A DNA stretch of 13,391 bases from contig JAKADJ010000035.1 of the NCBI GenBank assembly GCA_021820645.1, forward strand, positions 1-13,391, in the 5' to 3' direction. Each line of letters starts with the position of its first letter. The first letter of the stretch is position 1. A program made the position numbers and the translations under genes. The stretch comes from Bacillota bacterium (GTDB taxonomy: Bacteria > Bacillota_E > Sulfobacillia > Sulfobacillales > Sulfobacillaceae). Below the pieces are notes generated by a model. It did no database searches. It was not told the DNA's origin and was given only the letters and a program-made list of their open reading frames with translations. Shown piece by piece: positions 6,564 to 13,391 of this stretch.

Positions 6564-7583
6564 TTACGCCCATTTCAAGGCACGCGACAGTTCTTCTGAC
6601 ACCAGTTCCAGGGTCGCTACCACTTCCGCATAGTGCATGCGTTTGGGCCCGATCACGGACACTTGACCCACCACCTGGTGTCTCACCTGATAGGTGGCGG
6701 TCACCACACTACAATCCCAAATGGCCTCAACTGGAGACTCTTGGCCAATCATCACTTGAACATTTTCGGTGGTCGACAGGGCTGCATTCAAGAGTTCTTG
6801 TACCGCACCTTCCCGCTCCAAGAATCCCAATACACGCTGGACTTTATCGATGTCCCGAAATTCAGGGTACTGTAATATGCTAAGAGGTCCCGCTAAGGTC
6901 ACCCGATTCTCATACGGATTCCACTCGGCCATCCAGCCGCCAAAGGTTTCCCAGAGCCCTCGATAATGGTCGGTGTCGCGCGCTAGGGGGTCCAAGACCC
7001 GGTCCTTTAGATCGTGAATGGAAATCCCATGAAACTCGCGCGAAAATTCCTCGGCCAATGCGGCCAGTTCATCGACACTCAAGCCTGGGGGAACCGAGAC
7101 CGCCCGATTCTCTACGACCCCGGCGTCGGTCGAGACTAAGAACAATAGGGTGCCCGGCTGCAGCCGTACAAGCCGCACCTCCCCCAGACGCGCCTCGAAC
7201 ACGGGCGGGGCCACAACCATGGACGGATACCCCGTCATTTCGGACACCATGCGTGCCGTCTGATGGATGAACCAGGCAATTTCGCGCATGGGAGCTTGAA
7301 ATGCCATCCGCACCCGGGAAACCGCATCGTGGGTCACCCGTCGTCGGGGCATCAGCTCATCGACATAATAGCGGTATCCGCGGTCGGATGGAACCCGCCC
7401 TGCAGACGTATGGGGCTGTTCCAAAAACCCCAGCTCTTCCAAGTCAGCCATCTCATTACGGATGGTGGCCGAACTGATACCAAGATCATATTTCTTGGCG
7501 AGGGTTCGCGATCCAACCGGTTCAGCCGATGCAATGTAATCGTCGATTAGGATACCCAAGATTTTTTTCTTGCGTGCATCCAT
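6564..7583 (-). CDS. hrcA: Heat-inducible transcription repressor HrcA
   Basis: HrcA binds the CIRCE operator and represses class I heat-shock genes; it needs GroEL to stay active. The 339-residue protein begins MDARKKKILGILIDDYI, followed by the winged-helix segment with SRTLAKKYDLGISSATIRNEM and the HrcA signature LEELGFLEQPHTSAGRVPSDRGYRYY in two parts (about residues 47-73). The rest is the GAF-like/dimer region, ending in a typical IGPKRMHYAEVVATLELV block. The frame is open to 7616, but the ATG at 7583 is preferred: SD GGAGGAAGG (7587-7595) precedes it and the family usually begins with this helix. The upstream operator means the gene represses itself and the rest of the operon. Confidence 0.96.
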   Translation of the reverse strand: MDARKKKILGILIDDYIASAEPVGSRTLAKKYDLGISSATIRNEMADLEELGFLEQPHTSAGRVPSDRGYRYYVDELMPRRRVTHDAVSRVRMAFQAPMREIAWFIHQTARMVSEMTGYPSMVVAPPVFEARLGEVRLVRLQPGTLLFLVSTDAGVVENRAVSVPPGLSVDELAALAEEFSREFHGISIHDLKDRVLDPLARDTDHYRGLWETFGGWMAEWNPYENRVTLAGPLSILQYPEFRDIDKVQRVLGFLEREGAVQELLNAALSTTENVQVMIGQESPVEAIWDCSVVTATYQVRHQVVGQVSVIGPKRMHYAEVVATLELVSEELSRALKWA

Positions 7584-7609
7584 GATCCTTCCTCCGATCA
7601 CTCTCGCCG

Positions 7610-7636
7610 TTAGCACTCAAGAGAGTCGAGTGCTAA
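7610..7636 (-). promoter_or_regulatory. CIRCE operator (HrcA binding site)
   Basis: The element is TTAGCACTC, a 9-base spacer, then GAGTGCTAA: a perfect match to both halves of the CIRCE consensus, with one further G-C pair outside (7609/7637). It lies just downstream of the predicted transcription start of hrcA, where bound HrcA would block transcription. It governs hrcA-grpE-dnaJ and probably prmA and rsmE. Confidence 0.97.
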
Positions 7637-7648
7637 CTCACTAAAAAA

Positions 7649-7678
7649 AACATAGCACCCGGTGGATTTCTGTGTCAA
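7649..7678 (-). promoter_or_regulatory. SigA-type promoter of the hrcA operon
   Basis: On the minus strand the -35 is a consensus TTGACA (7673-7678) and the -10 is TATGTT (7649-7654), preceded by TG at the extended -10 position (TGCTATGTT). The spacer is 18 bases. The start site should be near 7642, about 5 bases before CIRCE. The hemW stop codon TGA (7675-7677) lies inside the -35 hexamer. Confidence 0.8.
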
Positions 7679-8844
7679 GATACGACTTCAGCCATAAACT
7701 TCCTAAACACAGCGTTGGCCAAGTCTTGACCACGTACCGTCAACCGAAGATTCGTGTTTTCGGATTCCACCAGCCCCATAGCGGTAAGCTCCCGAATCTG
7801 AGGAGCAAACACCTGATCCAAGGGTTCTTTAAACTTGGCGTAAAATCGCTCGCGATCGACCCCGCGACGGCGCCGCAAACCCAGCCACACATATTCACGC
7901 ATTTGCTCCATGGAACTCAGGACTTCCCCATCATCGCGGGCCGAGTCGCCTGCGTGTTGACTTTCGATGTAGCGGCGCACCCCTCGATAGTTCCACCAAC
8001 GTTGGCCTTGGTGATACGAATGCGCCCCAGCCCCTAGTCCCAGATACGAGTTCAGTGTCCAATAGAGTTGATTATGCTGCGAAAGGCGTCCCTTTAGACC
8101 CCAGTTCGAGATCTCATAATGCTCAAAACCACTCCGATCGAGGACGTCTTCAGCATAGTCTGCCATGTCCGCAATGCGATCGTCATCCGGAATAATAAGG
8201 GTTCCCAGGCGCACACCATCGGCCAACGGCGTGCCCGTTTCCACCTGAAGCCGATACAACGACAGGTGGTCGGGCCGTAGCCGCAACAGTTCGCTCAATG
8301 TCTCTTGCCACTCGGCCACGCACTGCCCGGGCAGTCCATAGATGGCGTCCAGACTCACATTATCAAACCCGGCACTCCGCGCGTCGGCTACCACCCGTTT
8401 AATATCTTCGACACCATGGACCCGATTTAAGGCCTTTAAATGACTGTCTTGCATCGCCTGCGCGCCGATCGAGAGGCGATTGACGCCAACCTCACGAAGG
8501 GTTTTTAAATGATCCAGGTTCACGGTCCCCGGGTTGGTCTCCAGAGTGACTTCCACCCGGGAATCGAAGTCTCGTGCCCGGGACCGAACCCTATCGATAA
8601 AGTGCCCGATGAGGCGGGGGTCAACCAAAGACGGGGTGCCGCCGCCGAAAAAGAGAGAGATTAATCGTCCCTCGGGCAGATCCGCGCGCTCCCACTCTAG
8701 GGCCAACGCATCCATATAGCGCTGGTGCTCGTCGACGCCCATATGGGTCACCGTATTAAAATCACAATAGGTGCAGCGGGCTTGGCAAAATGGGATATGA
8801 ATGTAAAGACCCCAATCCGACAATTGAAAGTCTGTCTCGATCAC
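7675..8844 (-). CDS. hemW: Radical SAM heme chaperone HemW
   Basis: HemW is the HemN-like radical SAM protein that binds heme and passes it to respiratory enzymes; it is not a true coproporphyrinogen oxidase. The 389-residue protein has GLYIHIPFC (12-20) and the 4Fe-4S motif CxxxCxxC (Cys20, 24, 27) followed by DF, as in HemW rather than the extra cysteine of HemN. SAM-binding parts GGGTPSL and ETNPGTV follow, and the C-terminal HemN_C-like region has [13 protein letters not shown]. The start is GTG, overlapping the lepA stop as GTGA, so it is translated with lepA. Many annotations call this gene hemN. Its end overlaps the hrcA promoter. Confidence 0.92.
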   Translation of the reverse strand: MIETDFQLSDWGLYIHIPFCQARCTYCDFNTVTHMGVDEHQRYMDALALEWERADLPEGRLISLFFGGGTPSLVDPRLIGHFIDRVRSRARDFDSRVEVTLETNPGTVNLDHLKTLREVGVNRLSIGAQAMQDSHLKALNRVHGVEDIKRVVADARSAGFDNVSLDAIYGLPGQCVAEWQETLSELLRLRPDHLSLYRLQVETGTPLADGVRLGTLIIPDDDRIADMADYAEDVLDRSGFEHYEISNWGLKGRLSQHNQLYWTLNSYLGLGAGAHSYHQGQRWWNYRGVRRYIESQHAGDSARDDGEVLSSMEQMREYVWLGLRRRRGVDRERFYAKFKEPLDQVFAPQIRELTAMGLVESENTNLRLTVRGQDLANAVFRKFMAEVVS

Positions 8845-10640
8845 GATGGGTCGTCCACCCGAAGTATGGCCATAAAGGCTTCTTGCGGAATTTCGACGTT
8901 ACCTACCGACTTCATCCGCTTTTTCCCTTCTTTCTGCTTCTCTAGTAACTTACGTTTACGCGTAATATCTCCCCCGTAACACTTGGAAAGCACATCCTTG
9001 CGCATCGCTCTCACCGTCTCCCTCGCCACCACTCGGCTGCCAATGGCCGCCTGGATGGGGACTTCAAACATCTGGCGCGGAATGAGTTCACGCAGCTTTT
9101 CAGCCAACGCCTTGCCGCGCGGGTACGCGCGGTCCCGATGCACAATTACCGATAGCGCGTCGACAATCTCTCCATTGAGTAAAATGTCCATACGCACCAA
9201 GTCAGCCGCCAGTAATCCCGCTAATTGATAGTCAAATGACGCGTAGCCTCGGGTGCGGCTTTTTAGTTGGTCGAAAAAGTCATACATGATTTCCCCCAAC
9301 GGCAGGCGATATTGAATCATAGCGCGCCGGGGATCCAAATAGCTTAAATCTTTAAAGGCACCCCGACGCTCTTGGCAGAGCTCCATCACCGCGCCGATAT
9401 AATCCGTGGGCGTGATGATGCTGGCATCCACGATGGGCTCTTCAATGGTCGCGATGTCTCCCAATGGAGGCATTAGGGCGGGATTGTCCACCCGGAGTAG
9501 GCTGCCGTCGACCATCGTCACTTGGTAGACCACATTGGGTGCCGTCGTAATTAGGGAGAGATCGTATTCTCGCTCCAGGCGCTCTTGAATCACTTCGAGG
9601 TGTAGTAGTCCGAGAAACCCCGCCCGAAATCCAAATCCCAGCGCTACCGAGGTCTCAGGTTCAAAGATTAGTGAGGCATCGTTTAATTGGAGTTTTTCCA
9701 AGGCTTCTCGAAGCCGTCCGTAATCTTGAGAGTCTACCGGGTAGAGGCCGGAAAACACCATGGGCTGAGCCGGACGATAACCGGGTAGCGCTTCGGGAGC
9801 CGGCCTGGCAGCCATTGTCACCGTATCTCCCACCCGGGTATCTTGGACCGTCTTTATGGCGGCCGCAAAGTATCCCACTTCACCGACCGATAAGCGGTCG
9901 ATCGCGGTTAAATGGGGTCGAAACACCCCCATCTCGGTCACCACAAATTCCTTTTTGGTGGACATGAATCGTATGGTGTCCCCCACCCGCACCGCGCCGT
10001 CGATGACCCGGATATAGACCAGAACACCCTTATAGCTATCGAAGCGAGAATCGAAGATAAGGGCCCGAAGCGGCGCCTGGGCATTCCCCGTGGGAGCCGG
10101 CACCCGTTCCACCACCGCCCGAAGCACCGCCTCAATGCCCACCCCCTGCTTGGCCGATACTAGAATGGCTTCGGTGCCATCGAGCCCAATTTCGACCAGT
10201 TCCTCCATCACGCGGTCTGGATCGGCATTGGGCAGATCGATTTTGTTGATGATAGGAATGATGGCTAAATCATGTTCGAGCGCCATATAAAGATTAGCCA
10301 AGGTTTGGGCCTGAACTCCTTGGGCCGCATCGACCACCAAGATGGCGCCCTCACAGGCCTGCAAGGCCCGGGACACCTCATAGGTAAAGTCGACGTGGCC
10401 CGGGGTGTCGATGAGGTTCATCTCGATGGGTTCCCCGTCGTAGACGTAATCGAGTCTTACCGCTTGCGCTTTAATGGTAATGCCCCGCTCTCGTTCCAAA
10501 TCCATCGAATCTAACACCTGTTCGGTCATTTCTCGGTGCGTTAAAGCGCCAGTGACTTCAATCAGGCGATCGGCCAGCGTGCTCTTACCGTGATCAATAT
10601 GGGCAATGATTGAGAAGTTACGTATTCGTTCGGGTTCCAA
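8841..10640 (-). CDS. lepA: Elongation factor 4 (LepA), TTG start
   Basis: LepA/EF4 is a ribosome-binding GTPase affecting initiation and elongation under stress. The predicted 599-residue protein (the family's usual length) begins [21 protein letters not shown]. The G1 loop AHIDHGKST is at about 13-21, then RGIT (G2), DTPGH (G3), NKID (G4) and SAKQG (G5), followed by domains II, III/V and the LepA-specific C-terminal domain ending in [25 protein letters not shown]. The frame extends to an ATG at 10757, but the 39 extra residues do not look like LepA. The TTG at 10640 has SD GGAGG (10648-10652) 7 bases upstream and fits the family start. lepA leads the lepA-hemW unit. Confidence 0.95.
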   Translation of the reverse strand: MEPERIRNFSIIAHIDHGKSTLADRLIEVTGALTHREMTEQVLDSMDLERERGITIKAQAVRLDYVYDGEPIEMNLIDTPGHVDFTYEVSRALQACEGAILVVDAAQGVQAQTLANLYMALEHDLAIIPIINKIDLPNADPDRVMEELVEIGLDGTEAILVSAKQGVGIEAVLRAVVERVPAPTGNAQAPLRALIFDSRFDSYKGVLVYIRVIDGAVRVGDTIRFMSTKKEFVVTEMGVFRPHLTAIDRLSVGEVGYFAAAIKTVQDTRVGDTVTMAARPAPEALPGYRPAQPMVFSGLYPVDSQDYGRLREALEKLQLNDASLIFEPETSVALGFGFRAGFLGLLHLEVIQERLEREYDLSLITTAPNVVYQVTMVDGSLLRVDNPALMPPLGDIATIEEPIVDASIITPTDYIGAVMELCQERRGAFKDLSYLDPRRAMIQYRLPLGEIMYDFFDQLKSRTRGYASFDYQLAGLLAADLVRMDILLNGEIVDALSVIVHRDRAYPRGKALAEKLRELIPRQMFEVPIQAAIGSRVVARETVRAMRKDVLSKCYGGDITRKRKLLEKQKEGKKRMKSVGNVEIPQEAFMAILRVDDPS

Positions 10641-10647
10641 GGACGAT

Positions 10648-10652
10648 CCTCC
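10648..10652 (-). promoter_or_regulatory. SD site that fixes the lepA TTG start
   Basis: GGAGG on the minus strand lies 7 bases before the TTG at 10640. It decides the start against the ATG at 10757, which would add 39 residues unlike any LepA N-terminus I know. Confidence 0.8.
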
Positions 10653-10673
10653 ATCATAAACAATATGGCACTC

Positions 10674-10679
10674 ATCATA
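10674..10679 (-). promoter_or_regulatory. Possible -10 element of lepA
   Basis: TATGAT on the minus strand matches TATAAT at five of six positions and would start transcription near 10667, about 27 bases before the lepA TTG. The -35 region is weak: TTTCAA at 17 bases matches TTGACA at three of six positions. This is a plausible but unproven promoter. Confidence 0.35.
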
Positions 10680-10762
10680 CCCGCTCGAGCCCGAAATTGA
10701 AAGAAAGTCCGGCACGCCGAATCGGGTCGCCGTCGCCGATTGGAGCCAAAGGTTCATCGCTA

Positions 10763-10791
10763 GGTCACCGCCCGAGCGATATAATGTGACC
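10763..10791 (+). promoter_or_regulatory. -10 element inside an inverted repeat before the sigma gene
   Basis: A perfect TATAAT (10780-10785) lies between GGTCAC (10763-10768) and GTGACC (10786-10791), a 6-base inverted repeat with 17 bases between arms. No good -35 TTGACA is at the right distance, so transcription may need an activator or another sigma factor. A start near 10792 would give an ~85-base leader. The repeat could be an operator for the sigma/propeller pair or for lepA. Confidence 0.4.
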
Positions 10792-10876
10792 CTCGGTCCC
10801 AGGAAAAATTCATCATCTGATGCCCTCTAACATTTTACGTCAGATTGGGGTCTTCTCTAGTGAAGGGGGAAATATC

Positions 10877-11386
10877 GTGCAGGATAGCGAGCGTACAGAA
10901 GACCCATGGATGCAGCATTGGATGACCCTCTATGGCGACCGTCTGGTCCGCTACACCTTTGTCATCACCAGAGATCCCGAGTTGGCGCAAGACGTGGCCC
11001 AAGAAAGCTTTCTTAAATTAATGCTGTTTCATCGTCGCCGTCCGGCCGAAGCGGTGTCCCCCGCCTGGCTCTTTAAGGTGGCTAGAAACCAGGCCTTCGA
11101 CATGTTGAAACAAAAACCGGTTCCTCTAGAACCGACTCACTCTCGAATCCGCGATGACGGGCCCATCTGGCTGCCTATCCTGTTGCGACAGATGCTAGCC
11201 GAGCTCTCGGTGCTGGATCGGGAATGCCTTTGGCTCTTCTATTACGCGGATTGGCCCACCAAAGATATTGCGCACTACCTAAAGGTTTCGCCGGGAACGG
11301 TGCGCGGGCGACTACTTCGGGCGCGGCGCCGACTTCAACAACTATGGGAGGTGGATCAGGATGGACACGAATTCCCCGAAGGATAA
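10877..11386 (+). CDS. ECF-type sigma-70 family RNA polymerase sigma factor
   Basis: The predicted 169-residue protein has sigma region 2 at about 16-80 (with DPELAQDVAQESFLKLMLF, the region 2.2 core-binding part, and AWLFKVARNQAFDMLK, the promoter-melting/-10 part) and region 4 at about 104-156, a helix-turn-helix with TKDIAHYLKVSPGTVRGRLLRARRRL. Regions 1 and 3 are missing, as in ECF factors. The frame opens at an ATG at 10820, but the GTG at 10877 has SD AAGGGGG (10863-10869) exactly 7 bases upstream, and the preceding residues are not sigma-like. The downstream membrane protein starts 26 bases before this stop, so the two are co-translated. The ECF group cannot be assigned by eye. Confidence 0.9.
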   Translation: MQDSERTEDPWMQHWMTLYGDRLVRYTFVITRDPELAQDVAQESFLKLMLFHRRRPAEAVSPAWLFKVARNQAFDMLKQKPVPLEPTHSRIRDDGPIWLPILLRQMLAELSVLDRECLWLFYYADWPTKDIAHYLKVSPGTVRGRLLRARRRLQQLWEVDQDGHEFPEG

Positions 11387-12722
11387 CGAGCTGCGCAAAA
11401 CCTTTCAAAACCTCGGGATGCCGTCGGACGCCAATCTATACTTCGATCGGACGCGTTGGAACCAGATCACGCAGTACCAACCGGAGGCGTCGGTAGGGTG
11501 GCACCACAAGTTTACCCGTTATGGATTTATTAGTGCCGCGGCCATCTTAGCGGCCGCCCTGATCGCCACGCCCATCGCTCTTAAAGGCATAGGTCAAGCG
11601 CCGGTTAAACCGGCGCACATTAAGCCGATCCCAATTCGGATCTACCCGTGGCGTCGGTTCGGGTTAATCGACATGCATATGCTATCACCGACAGTAGGAT
11701 GGAGTTTCGCCGGCATGGGCGTCTATCGCTCGGTCAACGGACCCGGTTACTGGACGCCGGTTGGCACGACCGGCCCCTCCAAAACGGGAAATATCGTGGT
11801 CAATGTGCTGAATCTGCACGACGCCTTTTATACCAGCATTCAGCGTAACCCTTCCGCTGTCACGGTGGATCGCACCACCGACGGCGGCCGCCTCTGGTCC
11901 CGCACCACCTTTCGCGTCCCCGAAAAATTCGGATCGAAAAAAGTGTTTTCTGGCGGTCTCGCTACAGCATGGCTCAGCCCCACGGTGGGAGCGATATTAG
12001 TGGGTAACGGAGGCACACACCCGGGGATAACCGGGGCGCGGCTTTACATGAGCAACAACGGTGGCAAGTCCTGGAGGTTACGGGCGCAAGAAGGCAAAAC
12101 ATTGCCGGGTTACGGGCTCTTGTCCCTGTCCCAAGGGTCACAAGTTTGGCTTCTTATTGGCAGCACCCTGTGGCATTCATCGAACGCTGGATCGAGTTGG
12201 CATCGCGAGCGATTCGGTCAGGGAAGCTCCGCCTCTGTACTCGGAGTCCCCCAGTTCAATGCGGCAGGCACCCGCGGTGCCGTGGCCGTTCGCGCCGGGA
12301 CCGAGGACATCGTGTACACCACCCAAAACGGCGGTCTTAGTTGGCATGCCACCACACCTATTGCCACGTCGTCGCGCGTGAAACTATTTCGCTTGAACCA
12401 AGAGGATCTGTGGCTTTGGGCAGTCTCTTATGCTCCGAGCAGCCATCCAAAAGAGATACTCTGGTCATCCACCAACGGAGGACAAAGTTGGCAAAACCAA
12501 GGCGTGCCGACGGGTGTGCCAGTCCGTAACACAGCATCTGAAGTCTTTGGATCCTACCGTTTCGTGAGTTCCCAGACCGGATTTTCCACGTGGTACCTGA
12601 ATGGGCTATCGTTCTATTATGAGTCCCAAGACGGCGGCAAAGTGTGGACTCCAGTCATCCCTAAGGCCCGGCTGTCCAAAAAGCAGCTAATCATGGTCAA
12701 TGGCATTTTAGAAGGTCCGTAA
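11361..12722 (+). CDS. Membrane protein with seven Asp-box repeats, likely sigma-factor partner
   Basis: The 453-residue protein has a cytoplasmic N-terminus (1-53), one membrane span (about 54-76, with ISAAAILAAALIATPIAL) and a ~375-residue outer part. Asp-box-like motifs (S/T-x-D/N-x-G-x-x-W) occur at about residues 124 (degenerate), 172, 231, 273, 321, 370 and 422, spaced 42-59 residues, for example TTDGGRLW, SNNGGKSW, STNGGQSW and SQDGGKVW. Seven evenly spaced boxes suggest a seven-bladed propeller like BNR/Ycf48-type folds; sialidase catalytic residues were not identified. There is no cysteine, so the N-terminus is not a zinc anti-sigma domain. The SD GGGAGG (11346-11351) lies 9 bases before the ATG. 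Overlap with the sigma gene suggests an anti-sigma or sensor role, which is inference. Confidence 0.85.
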   Translation: MDTNSPKDNELRKTFQNLGMPSDANLYFDRTRWNQITQYQPEASVGWHHKFTRYGFISAAAILAAALIATPIALKGIGQAPVKPAHIKPIPIRIYPWRRFGLIDMHMLSPTVGWSFAGMGVYRSVNGPGYWTPVGTTGPSKTGNIVVNVLNLHDAFYTSIQRNPSAVTVDRTTDGGRLWSRTTFRVPEKFGSKKVFSGGLATAWLSPTVGAILVGNGGTHPGITGARLYMSNNGGKSWRLRAQEGKTLPGYGLLSLSQGSQVWLLIGSTLWHSSNAGSSWHRERFGQGSSASVLGVPQFNAAGTRGAVAVRAGTEDIVYTTQNGGLSWHATTPIATSSRVKLFRLNQEDLWLWAVSYAPSSHPKEILWSSTNGGQSWQNQGVPTGVPVRNTASEVFGSYRFVSSQTGFSTWYLNGLSFYYESQDGGKVWTPVIPKARLSKKQLIMVNGILEGP

Positions 12723-12781
12723 CTGAGGCCGAATCCGCTCTGGTCGCCGCCGGCCGCATGACGTAGTCAGATGTGGATAAC

Positions 12782-12830
12782 AGGGTAAAAGAAGCCGCCC
12801 GGTCAAGCCAGCGGGCGGCTTCTTTACCCT
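12782..12830. terminator. Bidirectional intrinsic terminator between convergent genes
   Basis: Two arms (12782-12801 and 12812-12830) pair over about 19 bases with one bulged A and a 10-base loop. The core is GAAGCCGCCCG against CGGGCGGCTTC. The base of the stem is A-rich on the left and T-rich on the right, so each strand ends in a short U-rich run (TTCTTT on plus, TTCTTTT on minus). It sits between the propeller gene and the DUF4383 gene and can serve both. Confidence 0.9.
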
Positions 12831-12842
12831 ATCCATCCCAAA

Positions 12843-13205
12843 TTACGCAGCCGATGAACGCGTGTGTGCCTGCTTCTGGGTGGCCATGTAGGCGACCACT
12901 AATCCGGCAATGCCCAGCACCAAGTGTAAGACGTCGTCGGCAGGCTTGAGCGGAATCATGCCCAAGAGGTTGGCCGTCAGGAGACCCGTAGCCGCCACGA
13001 TGAGGTAGACCACCCCAAATATCCACGCGTAGATCCGACTGGCCTTCTCACTACCGCTCACCGCCAGCGCCACGGCCCCCGTCAGAAGATGCACCACGTC
13101 GTGCATCGGGGTCAAATTGAAAATCCCGTTAAAGGGTTCGACAAACCCCACCAGTCCTACCAACACTAGAATAATACCCACTACACGCATAAATGACCGT
13201 GCCAT
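12843..13205 (-). CDS. DUF4383-type four-helix membrane protein
   Basis: The 120-residue protein has four hydrophobic segments at about 8-24, 37-52, 58-80 and 92-108, and a short polar tail. Two matching motifs, HDVVHLLTGAVAL (35-47) and DDVLHLVLGIAGL (90-102), each sit at the start of a helix and suggest an internal duplication. This fits the DUF4383 family, whose function is unknown. The frame opens at 13223, but the ATG at 13205 is preferred because SD AAGGAG (13215-13220) lies 9 bases upstream and none precedes the earlier ATG. It is transcribed divergently from the gene at the right edge. Confidence 0.85.
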   Translation of the reverse strand: MARSFMRVVGIILVLVGLVGFVEPFNGIFNLTPMHDVVHLLTGAVALAVSGSEKASRIYAWIFGVVYLIVAATGLLTANLLGMIPLKPADDVLHLVLGIAGLVVAYMATQKQAHTRSSAA

Positions 13206-13360
13206 GTATATCCACTCCTTCATCTCAGCGTTTTGAACTGCTCTCTCGCAATCTCAGTAGTGTTACGCATACACTCTGGGCCCGAGATCTCTTTGCACGC
13301 AAAATGTTCGAGAAAGTTCTATACTGAAAGCCAGGGCAGAAAAAACAGGGGGCATAAGTG

Positions 13361-13391
13361 ATGCCAGAAGTTATTCCTCAAGCGCGTTACC
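13361..13391 (+). CDS. Start of an unidentified gene cut by the right edge
   Basis: An ATG at 13361 opens a frame reading MPEVIPQARY up to the edge. GGGGG (13348-13352) lies 8 bases upstream as a modest SD; a GTG at 13358 is an alternative. A TATACT (13320-13325) could be its -10, but the nearest -35-like TTGCAC is 21 bases away, too far. Ten codons are too few to identify the product. Confidence 0.5.
   Translation, partial: MPEVIPQARY

Noticed and set aside
10641..10757. N-terminal extension of lepA to the ATG at 10757
   Set aside because: The 39 extra residues do not resemble LepA, no SD was seen before that ATG, and a TTG with an SD at 7 bases gives the normal 599-residue protein.
10820..10876. 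Longer sigma factor starting at the ATG at 10820
   Set aside because: Only a weak AGGA lies 14 bases upstream; the GTG at 10877 has a strong SD at 7 bases and gives a normal ECF start.
11361..12722. Active sialidase
   Set aside because: Asp-boxes alone do not make a sialidase; I could not identify the FRIP motif, arginine triad or Tyr/Glu catalytic set, and the membrane anchor and sigma partner fit a sensor better.
13303..13325. TTC-GAA-TTC pattern and a half SOS-box (GTTCG) before the right-edge gene
   Set aside because: The first resembles a eukaryotic heat-shock element, which is not used in bacteria; the Bacillus LexA site CGAAC-N4-GTTCG has only one half here.

Overview
This window most likely comes from a Bacillota chromosome. 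The long minus-strand block lepA-hemW-hrcA-grpE-dnaJ-prmA-rsmE-(small zinc protein)-rpsU-yqeY follows the order known from Bacillus and relatives. It carries a perfect CIRCE heat-shock operator, purine-rich Shine-Dalgarno (SD) sites and SigA-like promoters. The moderately GC-rich sequence, frequent GTG/TTG starts, a DUF4383 protein and a large Asp-box propeller protein remind me of Sulfobacillus-like acidophiles, but that genus-level guess is inference.

Layout. (1) 1-1222, plus strand: the tail of an unrecognised gene, open to the left edge, is joined by an ATGA overlap to a tandem rhodanese-like protein that has no cysteine. (2) 1212-2252, minus: a one-span membrane-anchored protein of unknown function, translationally coupled to yqeY. 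(3) 2249-2983, minus: yqeY and rpsU behind a strong promoter; rpsU is a short GTG-start gene. (4) 3006-7678, minus: the heat-shock operon hrcA-grpE-dnaJ-prmA-rsmE plus a 49-residue two-CxxC protein. Its promoter and CIRCE lie at 7610-7678. dnaK, normally between grpE and dnaJ, is absent. (5) 7675-10640, minus: lepA and hemW, coupled by a GTGA overlap; lepA has a TTG start. (6) 10641-10876: divergent control region. (7) 10877-12722, plus: an ECF-like sigma factor overlapping a membrane protein whose outer part carries seven Asp-box motifs, probably a seven-bladed propeller; this looks like a sigma/sensor pair. (8) 12782-12830: a hairpin terminator shared by convergent genes. (9) 12843-13205, minus: a four-helix DUF4383 membrane protein. 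(10) 13361-13391, plus: the first codons of a divergent gene cut by the right edge.

How they work together. The central block is housekeeping: translation (LepA, S21, PrmA, RsmE, YqeY), heme chaperoning (HemW) and protein folding (GrpE, DnaJ) under HrcA control. Tight gaps and 4-base overlaps indicate polycistronic transcription and coupled translation. The sigma/propeller pair is the best candidate for an undescribed system: the cysteine-free membrane protein would hold the sigma factor inside the cell and sense something outside through its propeller. No tRNA, rRNA, CRISPR array, transposase or other mobile element was seen. No gene-free stretch exceeds 300 bases.
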